Shown here piece by piece: positions 1 to 7,821 of a DNA stretch of 12,299 nucleotides; position 1 is the first letter of the stretch; every line of letters starts with the position of its first letter. The position numbers and the translations under genes are program-made. The notes under the pieces are model-generated. The model did not search any database. It was not told where the DNA came from and worked only from the letters and a program-made list of their open reading frames with translations. The stretch covers positions 1 to 12,299 of the forward strand of contig NZWI01000005.1 in assembly GCA_002701875.1 (NCBI GenBank), given 5' to 3'. This DNA comes from Fidelibacterota bacterium. Lineage in GTDB: Bacteria > Fidelibacterota > Marinisomatia > Marinisomatales > TCS55.

Positions 1-1
1 A

Positions 2-271
2 ATAAATGCACTATTTAGCTTATCACTTTTCGTTACTGGTGGTCATATAGTAAGTACTAATCTAAAATTACATCATTATAGCGATGATGATTATAAAGAA
101 ATTTTTCATCTAAAGAATAAAGCCTCAATTTCTAAGAATTGCACTAGACATTCTGACGTGGAAGATATTAAAAAAACAAGACATAGTGGGCATAATGGTG
201 TACAAGAAACGAGATATAAAATAACTAAAAATGATGTCCTTGAAAAAGTGGAGAAAAAAGAAGAGAACTAA
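2..271 (+). CDS. Unrecognised small protein, C-terminal part (5' end outside window)
   Basis: An open frame runs without a stop from base 2 to a TAA at 269-271, giving 89 codons in an AT-rich region where a chance run this long is unlikely. The start lies upstream of the window. The first visible residues (INALFSLSLFVTGGHIVS) are hydrophobic and could be the end of a signal peptide or membrane anchor. The rest is polar, with about eight histidines (for example LKLHHYSDDD), and ends in a charged tail, EKVEKKEEN. I recognise no family or catalytic motif, so no function is proposed. A strong terminator follows 19 bases after the stop, which supports this as the real end of a transcription unit on this strand. 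Coding status is fairly likely; identity is unknown. Confidence 0.6.
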   Translation: MNALFSLSLFVTGGHIVSTNLKLHHYSDDDYKEIFHLKNKASISKNCTRHSDVEDIKKTRHSGHNGVQETRYKITKNDVLEKVEKKEEN

Positions 272-290
272 AACTTCATCTAATTACTTA

Positions 291-321
291 AAAAAAGCCT
301 CACCTAGCGTGGGGCTTTTTT
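291..321 (+). terminator. Intrinsic terminator after the first gene
   Basis: A 13-bp stem pairs 291-303 (AAAAAAGCCTCAC) with 309-321 (GTGGGGCTTTTTT) around the 5-base loop CTAGC, with one G-T wobble. The T6 run forms the end of the 3' arm and is followed by GTTTT. This is a textbook rho-independent terminator. The A6 on the 5' side would let it work on the other strand too, but no minus-strand gene points at it. Confidence 0.9.
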
Positions 322-343
322 GTTTTAGATATAATTAATTATA

Positions 344-386
344 TTGAGGAGAAGCATACTGGATGTACTCCAGTCGGAGTCACTAG
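344..386 (+). promoter_or_regulatory. Possible leader with two mutually exclusive hairpins and a mini-ORF
   Basis: Two perfect stems share bases: ACTGGA (358-363) with TCCAGT (369-374), and ACTCC (367-371) with GGAGT (376-380). Only one can form at a time. The same stretch holds a 7-codon frame (ATG 363 to TAG 386, MYSSRSH) with GGAG at 348-351, 11 bases upstream. A perfect TATAAT lies at 330-335, but its -35 region falls inside the preceding terminator and is poor. A leader or small RNA for the TPR gene is possible. All of this is inference from short matches. Confidence 0.25.
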
Positions 387-525
387 ATTTATCATGAAAA
401 AATACCTGTAATCAATGGGAATGTTATATTTTTTGGCTTGTAACCCCATTATGACACTACTTAAATTTTATCGAGGACAAATAGCCCCTTATACTCCAAT
501 TGAGATACATTAATTAGGAATATTT

Positions 526-1206
526 ATGTTAAAACCAAAACGAAAAATTACTAGAAAAGAGATTAAAAAAGATCCGTTCCTTGAAGGGATCTTTTCACTT
601 AAACAACATTTAGAAAATAAGAAACAACAGTACCTCAAAATTGGAGGTGCTGTTATTGCTGTCATCCTAATAGTTTTTTTTGTCAATCGAAATTCTGTGA
701 CAAATCAAGATGAGGCAGATTATGGAGTTGGTATTGGTATGGTTTACCTTAATAAAGGAGATTATCAGAATGCTATAATGCAGTTTCAGCAAATTGTAGA
801 TGAATATTCAAATACTGATGCTGGCTATAATGCCACTTTTTATATTGGAAAAATTCATTTTGATAGAGGTAATTACGATTTAGCACTACCACATTTTGAG
901 AGATTTATATCAGGCAGTAATAACGATTTTATTTTGTCATCAGCATATGAATTATTATCTGCGATATATGAGAGTATGGATAAACTTAACGAAGCAATTT
1001 CCTATCAAAAAAAATCTATCAATAAATCAATTTCAAAATTAGGTAGTGCGTTCTCAAAACTTCGTTTAGCAAAGCTATATATTCTTAATAAGAATAAAGA
1101 ATTAGCTGTTAAATATATGGATGAAGTCATTGATGTGCATAACGACAACTTTGAAATCAAAAAAGAATATGATTTTTTATATGGATTAATGGAAGGATTA
1201 TCTTGA
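526..1206 (+). CDS. Membrane-anchored tetratricopeptide-repeat protein
   Basis: This 226-residue protein has a strongly basic N-terminus (MLKPKRKITRKEIKK), a single hydrophobic segment at about 38-53 (IGGAVIAVILIVFFV), and then helical repeats. The basic side should remain in the cytoplasm, placing the repeats outside the membrane. TPR-like units are visible at about 64-97 (YLNKGDYQNAIMQFQQI), 101-134 (RGNYDLALPHFERF), 138-171 (LNEAISYQKKSI) and 177-210 (NKELAVKYMDEV). The architecture resembles YfgM-type proteins, single-pass anchors with periplasmic TPRs linked to envelope chaperones or assembly, but sequence alone does not establish that role. The ATG has AGGA at 516-519, six bases upstream. 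It precedes the rimP operon by about 100 bases and is separated from it by a terminator-like hairpin, so it may be its own unit or supply read-through transcripts. Confidence 0.85.
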   Translation: MLKPKRKITRKEIKKDPFLEGIFSLKQHLENKKQQYLKIGGAVIAVILIVFFVNRNSVTNQDEADYGVGIGMVYLNKGDYQNAIMQFQQIVDEYSNTDAGYNATFYIGKIHFDRGNYDLALPHFERFISGSNNDFILSSAYELLSAIYESMDKLNEAISYQKKSINKSISKLGSAFSKLRLAKLYILNKNKELAVKYMDEVIDVHNDNFEIKKEYDFLYGLMEGLS

Positions 1207-1220
1207 TATTGAATTAGTAT

Positions 1221-1248
1221 TTGATAGGCCTTTAATAAAATGTACATT
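1221..1248 (+). promoter_or_regulatory. Candidate promoter for the rimP-nusA operon
   Basis: TTGATA (1221-1226, five of six to the -35 consensus) is followed after 16 bases by TACATT (1243-1248, four of six to the -10). A start near 1255 would place the hairpin at 1257-1282 at the very 5' end of the transcript. In such AT-rich DNA matches of this quality arise by chance. The argument for a promoter here is that the hairpin leaves no room for one between it and rimP. Confidence 0.25.
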
Positions 1249-1256
1249 CTTTTGGT

Positions 1257-1287
1257 AAAAGTGGGCTCTTGGGCCCACTTTTCTTTT
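1257..1287 (+). terminator. Terminator-like hairpin just upstream of rimP; possible attenuator
   Basis: A perfect 10-bp stem pairs AAAAGTGGGC (1257-1266) with GCCCACTTTT (1273-1282) around the loop TCTTGG. The T-rich tail is interrupted by a C (TTTTCTTTT, 1279-1287). It could end the TPR transcript, and the A4/T4 ends would make it partly bidirectional. It finishes only about 20 bases before the rimP ATG, so any rimP transcript initiated upstream must pass through it. That position makes attenuation of the operon plausible; see the finding. Confidence 0.75.
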
Positions 1288-1303
1288 AGTTAGGCTATTG
1301 TTA

Positions 1304-1726
1304 ATGGATAGAATAAATAATATAATTGCTGAAATAATGCCAAAAGACTTGGTTCTTATAGATTTGGAACAAGATAAATCTAGCATTCGAATTATTGTTG
1401 ATAGTGTTAAATCAGTTGATTTAGATACAACAGCTTATATAGCAAAAAAAATCAGAAATTCAGAATCATTAAATAAATACTTACCTGAGGATTTTCAACT
1501 TGAAGTGTCGTCACCTGGAATAGATTCTCCTTTGACACATCCTTTCCAATATAAGAAAAATATTGGTCGTCAATTAAAGATCAAAGAATCGTCTACATCG
1601 AACAAAATTAAGGCAAAATTAACCCAAGTTATAGAAGACGGTATCGTCGTAATCGACAATAAAGGTAAAACTATCAAATTTAAATTTGATGAAATTGAAT
1701 CAGCTACTATTATAACTGTTTTTTAG
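1304..1726 (+). CDS. rimP: Ribosome maturation factor RimP
   Basis: RimP helps assemble the 30S ribosomal subunit. The 140-residue product is close to the usual length of about 150. It carries the family hallmark LEVSSPGID at 66-74, followed by the PL that ends the motif (SPLTHP), and the typical N-terminal pattern with the strand SIRIIVD (27-33). The C-terminal part (about 85-140) fits the small Sm-like beta barrel. I chose ATG 1304 because AGG at 1292-1294 lies nine bases upstream. A TTG at 1298 in the same frame would add two residues but leaves only three bases to that AGG. It is the first gene of the core operon, and its TAG stop is embedded in the nusA ribosome binding site, suggesting translational coupling. 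Confidence 0.95.
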   Translation: MDRINNIIAEIMPKDLVLIDLEQDKSSIRIIVDSVKSVDLDTTAYIAKKIRNSESLNKYLPEDFQLEVSSPGIDSPLTHPFQYKKNIGRQLKIKESSTSNKIKAKLTQVIEDGIVVIDNKGKTIKFKFDEIESATIITVF

Positions 1727-1730
1727 GAGG
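1725..1730 (+). promoter_or_regulatory. Strong ribosome binding site deciding the TTG start of nusA
   Basis: AGGAGG, the full anti-16S complement, lies four bases before TTG 1735 and overlaps the rimP stop codon (TAG 1724-1726). No ATG fits the expected N-terminus of NusA, so the TTG start is supported by both the site and the homology. It is the strongest Shine-Dalgarno in the operon. Confidence 0.8.
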
Positions 1731-1734
1731 CGAT

Positions 1735-3150
1735 TTGATAAATAAAGAATTAGTAGATGTTTTTTCAGAAATAGCTCGCGAAAAAAATGTTGAAAGATCT
1801 GAGTTAGGTTCAATAATTGAATCTTTATTTCTCCATTTAGTTGAACGCGAAAGAGGTGAAGCCAGTAATTGTAGTGTTATTGTTAATCTAGATAAGGGTG
1901 AATTTGAGATATATGTTGAAAAAATGATTGTAGAAGATGTGGAAGACCCTGTAATGGAAATAACACTAGAGGAAATTTCTGAAGTTGATAGTGAAATGGC
2001 CAATGATTTGAGTGTAGGTGACTCCTATATTGAAATTATTGATCCAATGATTTTTGGGCGACGAATGATACATGTAGCAAAACAATTCTTCTCTCAAAAA
2101 TTACAAGACGTTGAGAAAAAATATATATATGAGGACTATGCTAATCGTATTGGTGAAATTGTGATTGGAACGGTCCATCAAATTCAAAGAGATAATATTT
2201 TTGTTAATATTGAATATGCTGAGCTTCGGATGCCTAGAAAAGAGCTAATTCAATCAGAAAGATATCGCAGAGGAGACACAATAAGAGCAGTAATTAAATC
2301 TGTCGAGATTACTACCAGAGGTCCTGATATTATTATCTCAAGAAGTGATAATCATTTCTTATATAAAATGTTTGAAATGGAAGTCCCCGAAATTGAAGAT
2401 GGAGTTATTGAAATACGATCTATTGCTAGATACCCAGGTGAGCGAGCTAAAATAATAGTTCAATCACATGATCGTAGAATTGATCCAGTAGGTGCTTGTG
2501 TGGGAATGAGAGGTAGCAGAATTCAAGCGATAGTTCGTGAGTTGAACAACGAAAAAATTGATATTGTTAATTTCAGCGAACAACCCGAAGTTTTGATTTC
2601 AAGGGCTTTATCACCTGCAAAACCGTTGGACCTTTATATTGATGATGATAGAAATTATTGCATTGCAATCTTTGATGATGATGATCTTGAAATGGCTATA
2701 GGTAGACGGGGTGTAAATATAAATCTAGCATCGAACGTAACCGGTTATAAAATCGATGCATTTGGTAAAAATGAATATGAACAAAAACAGGCGGAGCAAA
2801 ATACACTTCTATCTGATATAGAAAATGTGCCTGTTCGTTCTATCAAACCATTAAAAGAAAATGATATTTTATCTATATCAGATTTAATGAATTCTTCAGA
2901 AGAAAAATTGCTTGATATTAAAGGGATTTCTGAAAAGTCACTTGAAAAAATATATGATGCAATCCAAATGTTTATCGAACAGACTCAAAAGGAAAAAACT
3001 GAAGAAGAATTAATCGATGAGGAAGTGGAAGAATCTCTAGTCAAAGAAGAATCGGTTGAAGATGAAGCGGAAGAAGCCCCAACTGAAGAAGTCAAAGAAG
3101 AATCGGTTGAAGATGAAAATAATGAAAACTTAGATAAGGTAGAATTATAA
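1735..3150 (+). CDS. nusA: Transcription termination/antitermination factor NusA
   Basis: NusA binds RNA polymerase and nascent RNA and modulates pausing, termination and antitermination. The 471 residues show the family order: N-terminal polymerase-binding domain (about 1-125, MINKELVDVFSEIA), S1 domain (about 136-204, GEIVIGTVHQI to IIISRS), KH1 with GMRGSRI at 257-263, and KH2 with AIGRRGVN at 321-328. A helix-hairpin-helix segment follows (about 365-415, LLDIKGISEKSLEKI). Residues 418-471 form an acidic Glu-rich tail with an internal repeat. Only one C-terminal HhH-like unit is visible, instead of the two acidic-repeat domains of E. coli NusA. Translation starts at TTG 1735 with AGGAGG upstream. 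The ylxR and L7Ae-like genes that lie between nusA and infB in Firmicutes are absent here. Confidence 0.97.
   Translation: MINKELVDVFSEIAREKNVERSELGSIIESLFLHLVERERGEASNCSVIVNLDKGEFEIYVEKMIVEDVEDPVMEITLEEISEVDSEMANDLSVGDSYIEIIDPMIFGRRMIHVAKQFFSQKLQDVEKKYIYEDYANRIGEIVIGTVHQIQRDNIFVNIEYAELRMPRKELIQSERYRRGDTIRAVIKSVEITTRGPDIIISRSDNHFLYKMFEMEVPEIEDGVIEIRSIARYPGERAKIIVQSHDRRIDPVGACVGMRGSRIQAIVRELNNEKIDIVNFSEQPEVLISRALSPAKPLDLYIDDDRNYCIAIFDDDDLEMAIGRRGVNINLASNVTGYKIDAFGKNEYEQKQAEQNTLLSDIENVPVRSIKPLKENDILSISDLMNSSEEKLLDIKGISEKSLEKIYDAIQMFIEQTQKEKTEEELIDEEVEESLVKEESVEDEAEEAPTEEVKEESVEDENNENLDKVEL
3039..3117 (+). repeat. Imperfect in-frame tandem repeat in the nusA acidic tail
   Basis: The 28-base stretch at 3039-3066 recurs identically at 3090-3117, a 51-base (17-codon) period. 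Both copies encode VKEESVEDE. The spacer between them encodes a similar Glu/Ala-rich stretch (AEEAPTEE). The unit keeps the reading frame, so gain or loss of a copy would change only the tail length. Confidence 0.9.
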
Positions 3151-3156
3151 ATAATT

Positions 3157-5592
3157 ATGTCTCAACGTAGAATATTTCAGATTGCTAAAGAATTAAATAT
3201 ATCTCATACAGATATTTTATCCTTCTTAGATGGGAAAAAGATAAAAATTAGTAGCCATATGGCACCTGTCGATGATGAAATATATCAATTGATTTTATCA
3301 GAATTTCACAAAGATAAGGAATCCGTTGATAGATATAGAAAAGAACAAGTTAGACGTGAAATTCACGATACAAGAATTCTTGAACAACAAAAAGCTAATA
3401 AAAAATTAAATATACTTACTCTGGCTGAACAGCGTGACATAGAAAAGAAAGAACGTGAAAAAGCTGAGGAAGAAAAGATAAACATAGATAATGAGAATAA
3501 ATTAGCCAAAGAAAAAAAGAAAAAAGAGGAAGATGCTGAACTTCGAGCTTTAAAAGAACTAAAAGAAAAACAAGAAGCAGACAAAGCTAGCGAAAATCAG
3601 AATAAACCCAAAAAGAAGATGCGCCGAATTGATTTGTCTGAAATTCAATCTCAAGTGGGTGAGGGTACAACTCATCGTAAGAATAAAAAGAAAGAACCTG
3701 ATACCCAAAAAAATAAAACTGCTGCAGAAACTGTAAGAAAAATCACTGCAAAAATTGATACTAAAACAAAGAAGAAGGTTTATAAAAAAGAAAAAGATTC
3801 ATCTGATGAAAACATTGAAGTTGAAGCAAAGCCAATAAAAATTGCTGAGTATTCTAGCGTTGATGAATTATCTAAAATTTTTGATACCAAACCAAATAAT
3901 ATAATCCAAAAATGTATGTCGTTAGGTGTATTGGCTACAATTAACCAGAGGCTAGATTGGGATGTTATTGAATTATTATCTGAAGAGTTTGGTTATATTC
4001 CTGAAAAAATTGAAGATGTAGGAGAAGAGTTATTTACTTTAGATGAAACTAAAGAAGATATAAAAAAAGCAGTTCTGCGTCCTCCAGTTATAACGGTAAT
4101 GGGTCATGTAGATCATGGCAAAACGTCCTTATTAGACTATATTAGAAAAACTAATGTTGTTGATGATGAATCTGGTGGCATTACTCAACATATAGGTGCT
4201 TATACCGTAAAAGTTAAAGAAGATCAAACAATGACATTTCTTGATACTCCAGGCCATGAAGCATTTACAGCAATGAGAGCTAGAGGTGCTCAAGTCACAG
4301 ATATTGTAGTATTAGTTGTTGCAGCAAACGATGGAGTGATGCCTCAAACAATTGAAGCTATTGATCATGCAAAAGCAGCAGCAGTGCCACTTATAATTGC
4401 TATTAATAAAATTGATTTACCTGATGTTGATTTGGAGAAAATAAAGAGAGAATTGTCTGAAAAAGATGTCCTAGTTGAAGACTGGGGAGGTAAAGTGCAA
4501 GCGATACCAATCTCAGCTAAATCTGGTGATGGAATTGATGATCTAATCTCCTCCATGATATTAGAAACGGAAATGTTAGAATTAAAAGCAAACAGTGAAG
4601 CTTTGGCAAGAGGTACTGTTATTGATTCAAAGTTAGATAAAGGTCATGGCCCAATTGCCACTGTTTTGGTTCAGAAAGGAACACTCAAAGTAGGTGATCC
4701 TTTTATTTGTAATAATATTTCTGGAAAAGTTAGAGCAATGATGAATGAGAATGGGAAGCGGATCAAAGAAGCCGGACCTTCTGTCCCAGTTCAAATATTA
4801 GGTTTTGACCAAGTTCCACAATCAGCTGACATATTTGCAGTTGTTGATAATGAACGAGAGATAAAGCGTATTGCATCAGAGCGTCAACGATTAAAAAGAG
4901 AAATTGACCATAGAAAAATTAGTGCTCAAAGTTTAGATGCAATGTCTGCACTAATTAAAGAAGGTGCAATAAAGAATCTACCATTGATAATAAAAGGTGA
5001 TGTTGATGGGTCAATTGAAGCTTTAGCTGAACAGCTTGAAAAAATTTCCAATGATGAAGTTGGTGTTAAAGTAATTCATAAAGCCGTAGGAATGGTATCA
5101 GAGTCAGATGTTTTATTAGCCTCAGCTTCAAAAGCTGTTATAATAGGTTTTCATGTTCAGGTATCATCAAATGCTAAACTGCTGTCTAAACAAGAAGGCG
5201 TCGATATAAGAACTTATAACATTATTTATCAAGCAGTAGAAGATGTTAAGCTTGCAGTAGAGGGGTTGCTTGAGCCAGAACAAATTGAAGAGATATTAGG
5301 TCGAGCAGTTGTTCAGCAATCATTTAAGATTCCGAAGATTGGTTTTATTGCTGGTAGTAAAGTTATAGAAGGCACTATAGTTCGTAATGGACAGGCACGC
5401 GTTATTAGAGATGAAGAACAAATCGCAGAAGGTGAAATAACCTCTTTAAAACATCTGAAAGATGAATCAAAAGAAATACGTGAAGGTTTTGAATGTGGAA
5501 TTGGAATAAATAATTTTTCCAAGTATAAGGAAGATGATATTATTGTTTGCTTCGAAATAAAATCAATTAAACGAAAATTAAAACTTGCGTGA
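3157..5592 (+). CDS. infB: Translation initiation factor IF-2
   Basis: IF2 is the GTPase that places initiator tRNA on the 30S subunit and promotes 50S joining. The 811 residues contain an IF2_N module at about 4-50, a long Lys/Glu-rich linker (about 55-220), and a second IF2_N-like module at about 228-280 (VDELSKIFDTKPNNII). The G domain follows, with GHVDHGKT at 316-323, GGITQHIGAY at 340-349, DTPGHE at 363-368, NKID at 417-420 and SAKSG at 453-457. Domain II starts near 480, and the C-terminal domains that bind fMet-tRNA end the protein. All five G motifs are intact. The start ATG lies six bases after nusA and has no obvious Shine-Dalgarno, so it may depend on coupling with nusA. The last four bases overlap rbfA. 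Confidence 0.98.
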   Translation: MSQRRIFQIAKELNISHTDILSFLDGKKIKISSHMAPVDDEIYQLILSEFHKDKESVDRYRKEQVRREIHDTRILEQQKANKKLNILTLAEQRDIEKKEREKAEEEKINIDNENKLAKEKKKKEEDAELRALKELKEKQEADKASENQNKPKKKMRRIDLSEIQSQVGEGTTHRKNKKKEPDTQKNKTAAETVRKITAKIDTKTKKKVYKKEKDSSDENIEVEAKPIKIAEYSSVDELSKIFDTKPNNIIQKCMSLGVLATINQRLDWDVIELLSEEFGYIPEKIEDVGEELFTLDETKEDIKKAVLRPPVITVMGHVDHGKTSLLDYIRKTNVVDDESGGITQHIGAYTVKVKEDQTMTFLDTPGHEAFTAMRARGAQVTDIVVLVVAANDGVMPQTIEAIDHAKAAAVPLIIAINKIDLPDVDLEKIKRELSEKDVLVEDWGGKVQAIPISAKSGDGIDDLISSMILETEMLELKANSEALARGTVIDSKLDKGHGPIATVLVQKGTLKVGDPFICNNISGKVRAMMNENGKRIKEAGPSVPVQILGFDQVPQSADIFAVVDNEREIKRIASERQRLKREIDHRKISAQSLDAMSALIKEGAIKNLPLIIKGDVDGSIEALAEQLEKISNDEVGVKVIHKAVGMVSESDVLLASASKAVIIGFHVQVSSNAKLLSKQEGVDIRTYNIIYQAVEDVKLAVEGLLEPEQIEEILGRAVVQQSFKIPKIGFIAGSKVIEGTIVRNGQARVIRDEEQIAEGEITSLKHLKDESKEIREGFECGIGINNFSKYKEDDIIVCFEIKSIKRKLKLA

Positions 5593-5948
5593 GAAGTACA
5601 CGACCCTATAAAAGGACTGATCGGGTCGCGAGTGAATTATTACATATACTCGGAGACATACAAACACAATATATTGATTTATCAGATTTAGGCTTCGTAA
5701 CATTTACCTATGTGTCAATTTCTAGCGACTTAAAAAATGCCAAAATATTTTTTAGTGTAGTTAATAATAAAAAACCATTGGAGAAGGTAGAGATAGAACT
5801 TAATTCAAAAGCAAAAGCTTTCAGAAAATATCTTGGTCAGAATCTCCGAATAAAATTTACTCCTCAATTGAAATTTTTCTACGATGATACAAATTCATAT
5901 ATACAAAAGATTGAAAATATTTTTCATAATATTGAATCCAAGGAATAG
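5589..5948 (+). CDS. rbfA: 30S ribosome-binding factor RbfA
   Basis: RbfA binds the 30S subunit and aids late 16S rRNA maturation and cold adaptation. The 119-residue product has the family opening RTDRVA (9-14), the strand pattern FVTFTYVSISSDLKNAKIFFSV (36-57, split by the SSDL turn), and the closing TPQLKFFYDD (91-100). The fold is a single KH-like domain of normal length. It starts at GTG 5589, which overlaps the infB stop as GTGA. That overlap argues for reinitiation by ribosomes finishing infB. No other in-frame start fits the conserved N-terminus. Confidence 0.95.
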   Translation: MRSTRPYKRTDRVASELLHILGDIQTQYIDLSDLGFVTFTYVSISSDLKNAKIFFSVVNNKKPLEKVEIELNSKAKAFRKYLGQNLRIKFTPQLKFFYDDTNSYIQKIENIFHNIESKE

Positions 5949-5954
5949 AAATTA

Positions 5955-6608
5955 TTGATTTATAATATTTATAAACCTGTCGAATGGACAAGTTTTGATG
6001 TAGTAAAAAAAGTACGAATTATCACAAAAGAAAAAAAAGTAGGACATGCAGGCACTCTTGATCCATTCGCTGAAGGTATTTTAATAATTGGTACAGGCAA
6101 AGACACAAAAGCTCTTTCGAGTATATCTAATAATTCAAAAACTTATAAGGCGAAATTAATTTTAGGAAGAACGACCGATACGATGGATAACAAGGGTAAA
6201 ATAATTGAAAGCAAAATCGTTCCTAGGCTAGAAATGGCAAAAGTAAATTCAGTTATAAATAGTTTTTTAGGTGATTATAAACATTATCCACCTATGTACT
6301 CTGCTAAGAAAGTTAATGGCGTGAGATTGTATAAGTTGGCAAGAGAAAATAAAATAGTTAAAAGAAATCCTATTTTATCCAATATTTTAAATATAAAGCT
6401 TAATGATTTTAAAGAATCAGAAGTAAGCTTTTCAGTAAGTTGTTCCAAAGGGACATATATTCGTGTTTTAGGTCGTGACATAGCTAAAAAGCTTGGGACT
6501 GTGGGATATTTGGATCAGCTAATAAGGACAAAGGTAGGCACTTATAACCTTTCAAGTGCAATTAAGATAAAAGATTTTGAAAAACAATGGAAATCTATAA
6601 CAGACTAG
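5955..6608 (+). CDS. truB: tRNA pseudouridine(55) synthase TruB
   Basis: TruB converts U55 of the tRNA T-loop to pseudouridine. The product has the catalytic motif GHAGTLDPFAEG, with Asp36 the expected nucleophile, the KTYK segment with Tyr64, PPMYSA (112-117), and CSKGTYIR (163-170). The 217 residues end soon after the catalytic domain, so the C-terminal PUA-like domain of the roughly 315-residue E. coli enzyme is missing; such short forms are common outside Proteobacteria. The start is TTG 5955, with AAGGAA at 5940-5945, nine bases upstream, overlapping the end of rbfA. The 3' end overlaps ribF by 22 bases. Confidence 0.95.
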   Translation: MIYNIYKPVEWTSFDVVKKVRIITKEKKVGHAGTLDPFAEGILIIGTGKDTKALSSISNNSKTYKAKLILGRTTDTMDNKGKIIESKIVPRLEMAKVNSVINSFLGDYKHYPPMYSAKKVNGVRLYKLARENKIVKRNPILSNILNIKLNDFKESEVSFSVSCSKGTYIRVLGRDIAKKLGTVGYLDQLIRTKVGTYNLSSAIKIKDFEKQWKSITD

Positions 6609-7522
6609 ATAAAATTAATAAATCCCCAGGAAGCATAGTTACAATAGGTACTTTCGATGGATGTCATCGCGGTCATCAAGACATAATAAAAAGAGTAACT
6701 TCCCTTGCTGAATCCAATGATTGCAGTTCTGTTGTGGTTACTTTTGATCCACATCCAAGGCATGTTCTTGAAAAATCTTCAAAATTACCTTTGCTAATGC
6801 ATGTAGATAAGAAATTAGAAATATTTGAATCATTGAATTTGGATATTGCAGTTATAATTCCTTTTGATATGGAATTCGCTCAATTAAATGCAAAAGACTT
6901 TTTGGAAAAGATAATAATTAATTATTTTAATCCAGCAAGTATAATAGTTGGTTATGATCATCATTTTGGATATAACAGAGAAGGCTCACCTGAATTTTTG
7001 AAAAAATTTGGTATAGATAATAATTACAATATAAAGATTGTAGAACCTGTTTCTGACCAAAATATTATTATTTCAAGTACACATATAAGAGAATTAATTG
7101 CAAACGGTTATGTTAGAAGAGCTTCGTTTGAGTTGGGATGGGTATTCGGATTCCAAGCAGAAGTAGTGCATGGATCAGGTCGAGGATTAGAGCTTGGATA
7201 TCCAACTGCAAATTTCATCCCACAAGAAGAAAATCAACTAGTTCCTTCAAATGGTGTATATTTTATACGCGGAAGGATTAATGGTGAAAATCTACATGGA
7301 ATGTGTAACTTAGGGTTTCGACCAACCTTCGATGAGACGGATTTTGTAATGGAAGTTCATTTTTTCAATATGAATTCATGTGAAATTTATGGAATGTTGA
7401 TAGAAATAGAGTTTTTAGAACGGATCCGAGATGAGATAAAATTCTCAAATCCAAAAGAATTAATTAAACAATTAAATAAAGATAAAGAATACTGCATGAG
7501 ATTAATGCAGAAATACAAATAG
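6587..7522 (+). CDS. ribF: Bifunctional riboflavin kinase/FAD synthetase RibF
   Basis: RibF phosphorylates riboflavin to FMN and adenylylates FMN to FAD. The 311 residues match the usual length. The N-terminal FAD synthetase half shows [12 protein letters not shown] at 19-30 (the nucleotidyltransferase H-x-G-H), VTFDPHPR (51-58), VGYDHHFG (121-128) and ISSTHIR (162-168). The C-terminal riboflavin kinase half shows [15 protein letters not shown] at 196-210, containing the PTAN motif, and EVHFF at 256-260 with the expected catalytic Glu. The ATG lies inside truB, a 22-base overlap, with no clear Shine-Dalgarno, so translation is probably coupled. No FMN riboswitch is visible; an operon-internal position makes one unlikely. 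RibF between truB and rpsO is a recurrent arrangement in several phyla. Confidence 0.97.
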   Translation: MEIYNRLDKINKSPGSIVTIGTFDGCHRGHQDIIKRVTSLAESNDCSSVVVTFDPHPRHVLEKSSKLPLLMHVDKKLEIFESLNLDIAVIIPFDMEFAQLNAKDFLEKIIINYFNPASIIVGYDHHFGYNREGSPEFLKKFGIDNNYNIKIVEPVSDQNIIISSTHIRELIANGYVRRASFELGWVFGFQAEVVHGSGRGLELGYPTANFIPQEENQLVPSNGVYFIRGRINGENLHGMCNLGFRPTFDETDFVMEVHFFNMNSCEIYGMLIEIEFLERIRDEIKFSNPKELIKQLNKDKEYCMRLMQKYK

Positions 7523-7530
7523 GAGACATA

Positions 7531-7803
7531 ATGTCTTTAAATAAGAAAGAAATAGAAAAAACAGTAAAAAAATATGGTAAAAACGACAAGGACAGTGGAT
7601 CTTCAGAGGTGCAAGTTGCATTATTGACATCCAGAATTAGAACCCTTACGGATCACGCCAAAGAAAATAAAAAAGATAATCATTCTAGAAGAGGGTTGGT
7701 CTTGTTGGTTTCACAGAGAAAAAAACTATTAAAATATCTTCGTAGAACTAATCCTGATTCATATTTAAATATAACCCAAGAATTAGCTATTCGCCGTAAT
7801 TAA
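7531..7803 (+). CDS. rpsO: 30S ribosomal protein S15
   Basis: S15 is a primary 16S rRNA-binding protein that organises the 30S platform. At 90 residues it has the normal length and the signatures [13 protein letters not shown] (21-33), DNHSRRGL (49-56) and [10 protein letters not shown] (61-70). The start has a good AGGAG at 7521-7525, five bases upstream, which overlaps the ribF stop codon. It is followed by pnp after 18 bases, the same rpsO-pnp order as in E. coli, but without room for the intergenic terminator and RNase III hairpin known there. Confidence 0.98.
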   Translation: MSLNKKEIEKTVKKYGKNDKDSGSSEVQVALLTSRIRTLTDHAKENKKDNHSRRGLVLLVSQRKKLLKYLRRTNPDSYLNITQELAIRRN

Positions 7804-7821
7804 GAATTAAGAGAAAGAAAT

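Noticed and set aside
438..467. TTGTAA / TAAATT as a promoter for the TPR gene
   Set aside because: Both boxes are only moderate matches in AT-rich DNA, and the spacing can be chosen freely between 17 and 18; not distinguishable from chance.
1005..2003. Minus-strand open frames of 60-97 codons opposite the TPR, rimP and nusA genes
   Set aside because: They lie antisense to clearly recognisable genes, have low-complexity Ser/Ile-rich products, and show no start signals. The same holds for minus-strand frames opposite infB, truB and pnp.
3509..3527. A-rich tract (A7, G, A6) in infB as a possible programmed frameshift site
   Set aside because: It encodes part of the expected Lys/Glu linker, the frame continues intact to the normal IF2 C-terminus, and no alternative frame product or stimulatory structure is seen.
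6540..6600. FMN riboswitch in front of ribF
   Set aside because: ribF starts inside truB with a 22-base overlap, so there is no leader, and no RFN-element sequence is visible.
7804..7821. E. coli-style terminator and RNase III hairpin between rpsO and pnp
   Set aside because: The gap is only 18 bases and contains no inverted repeat.
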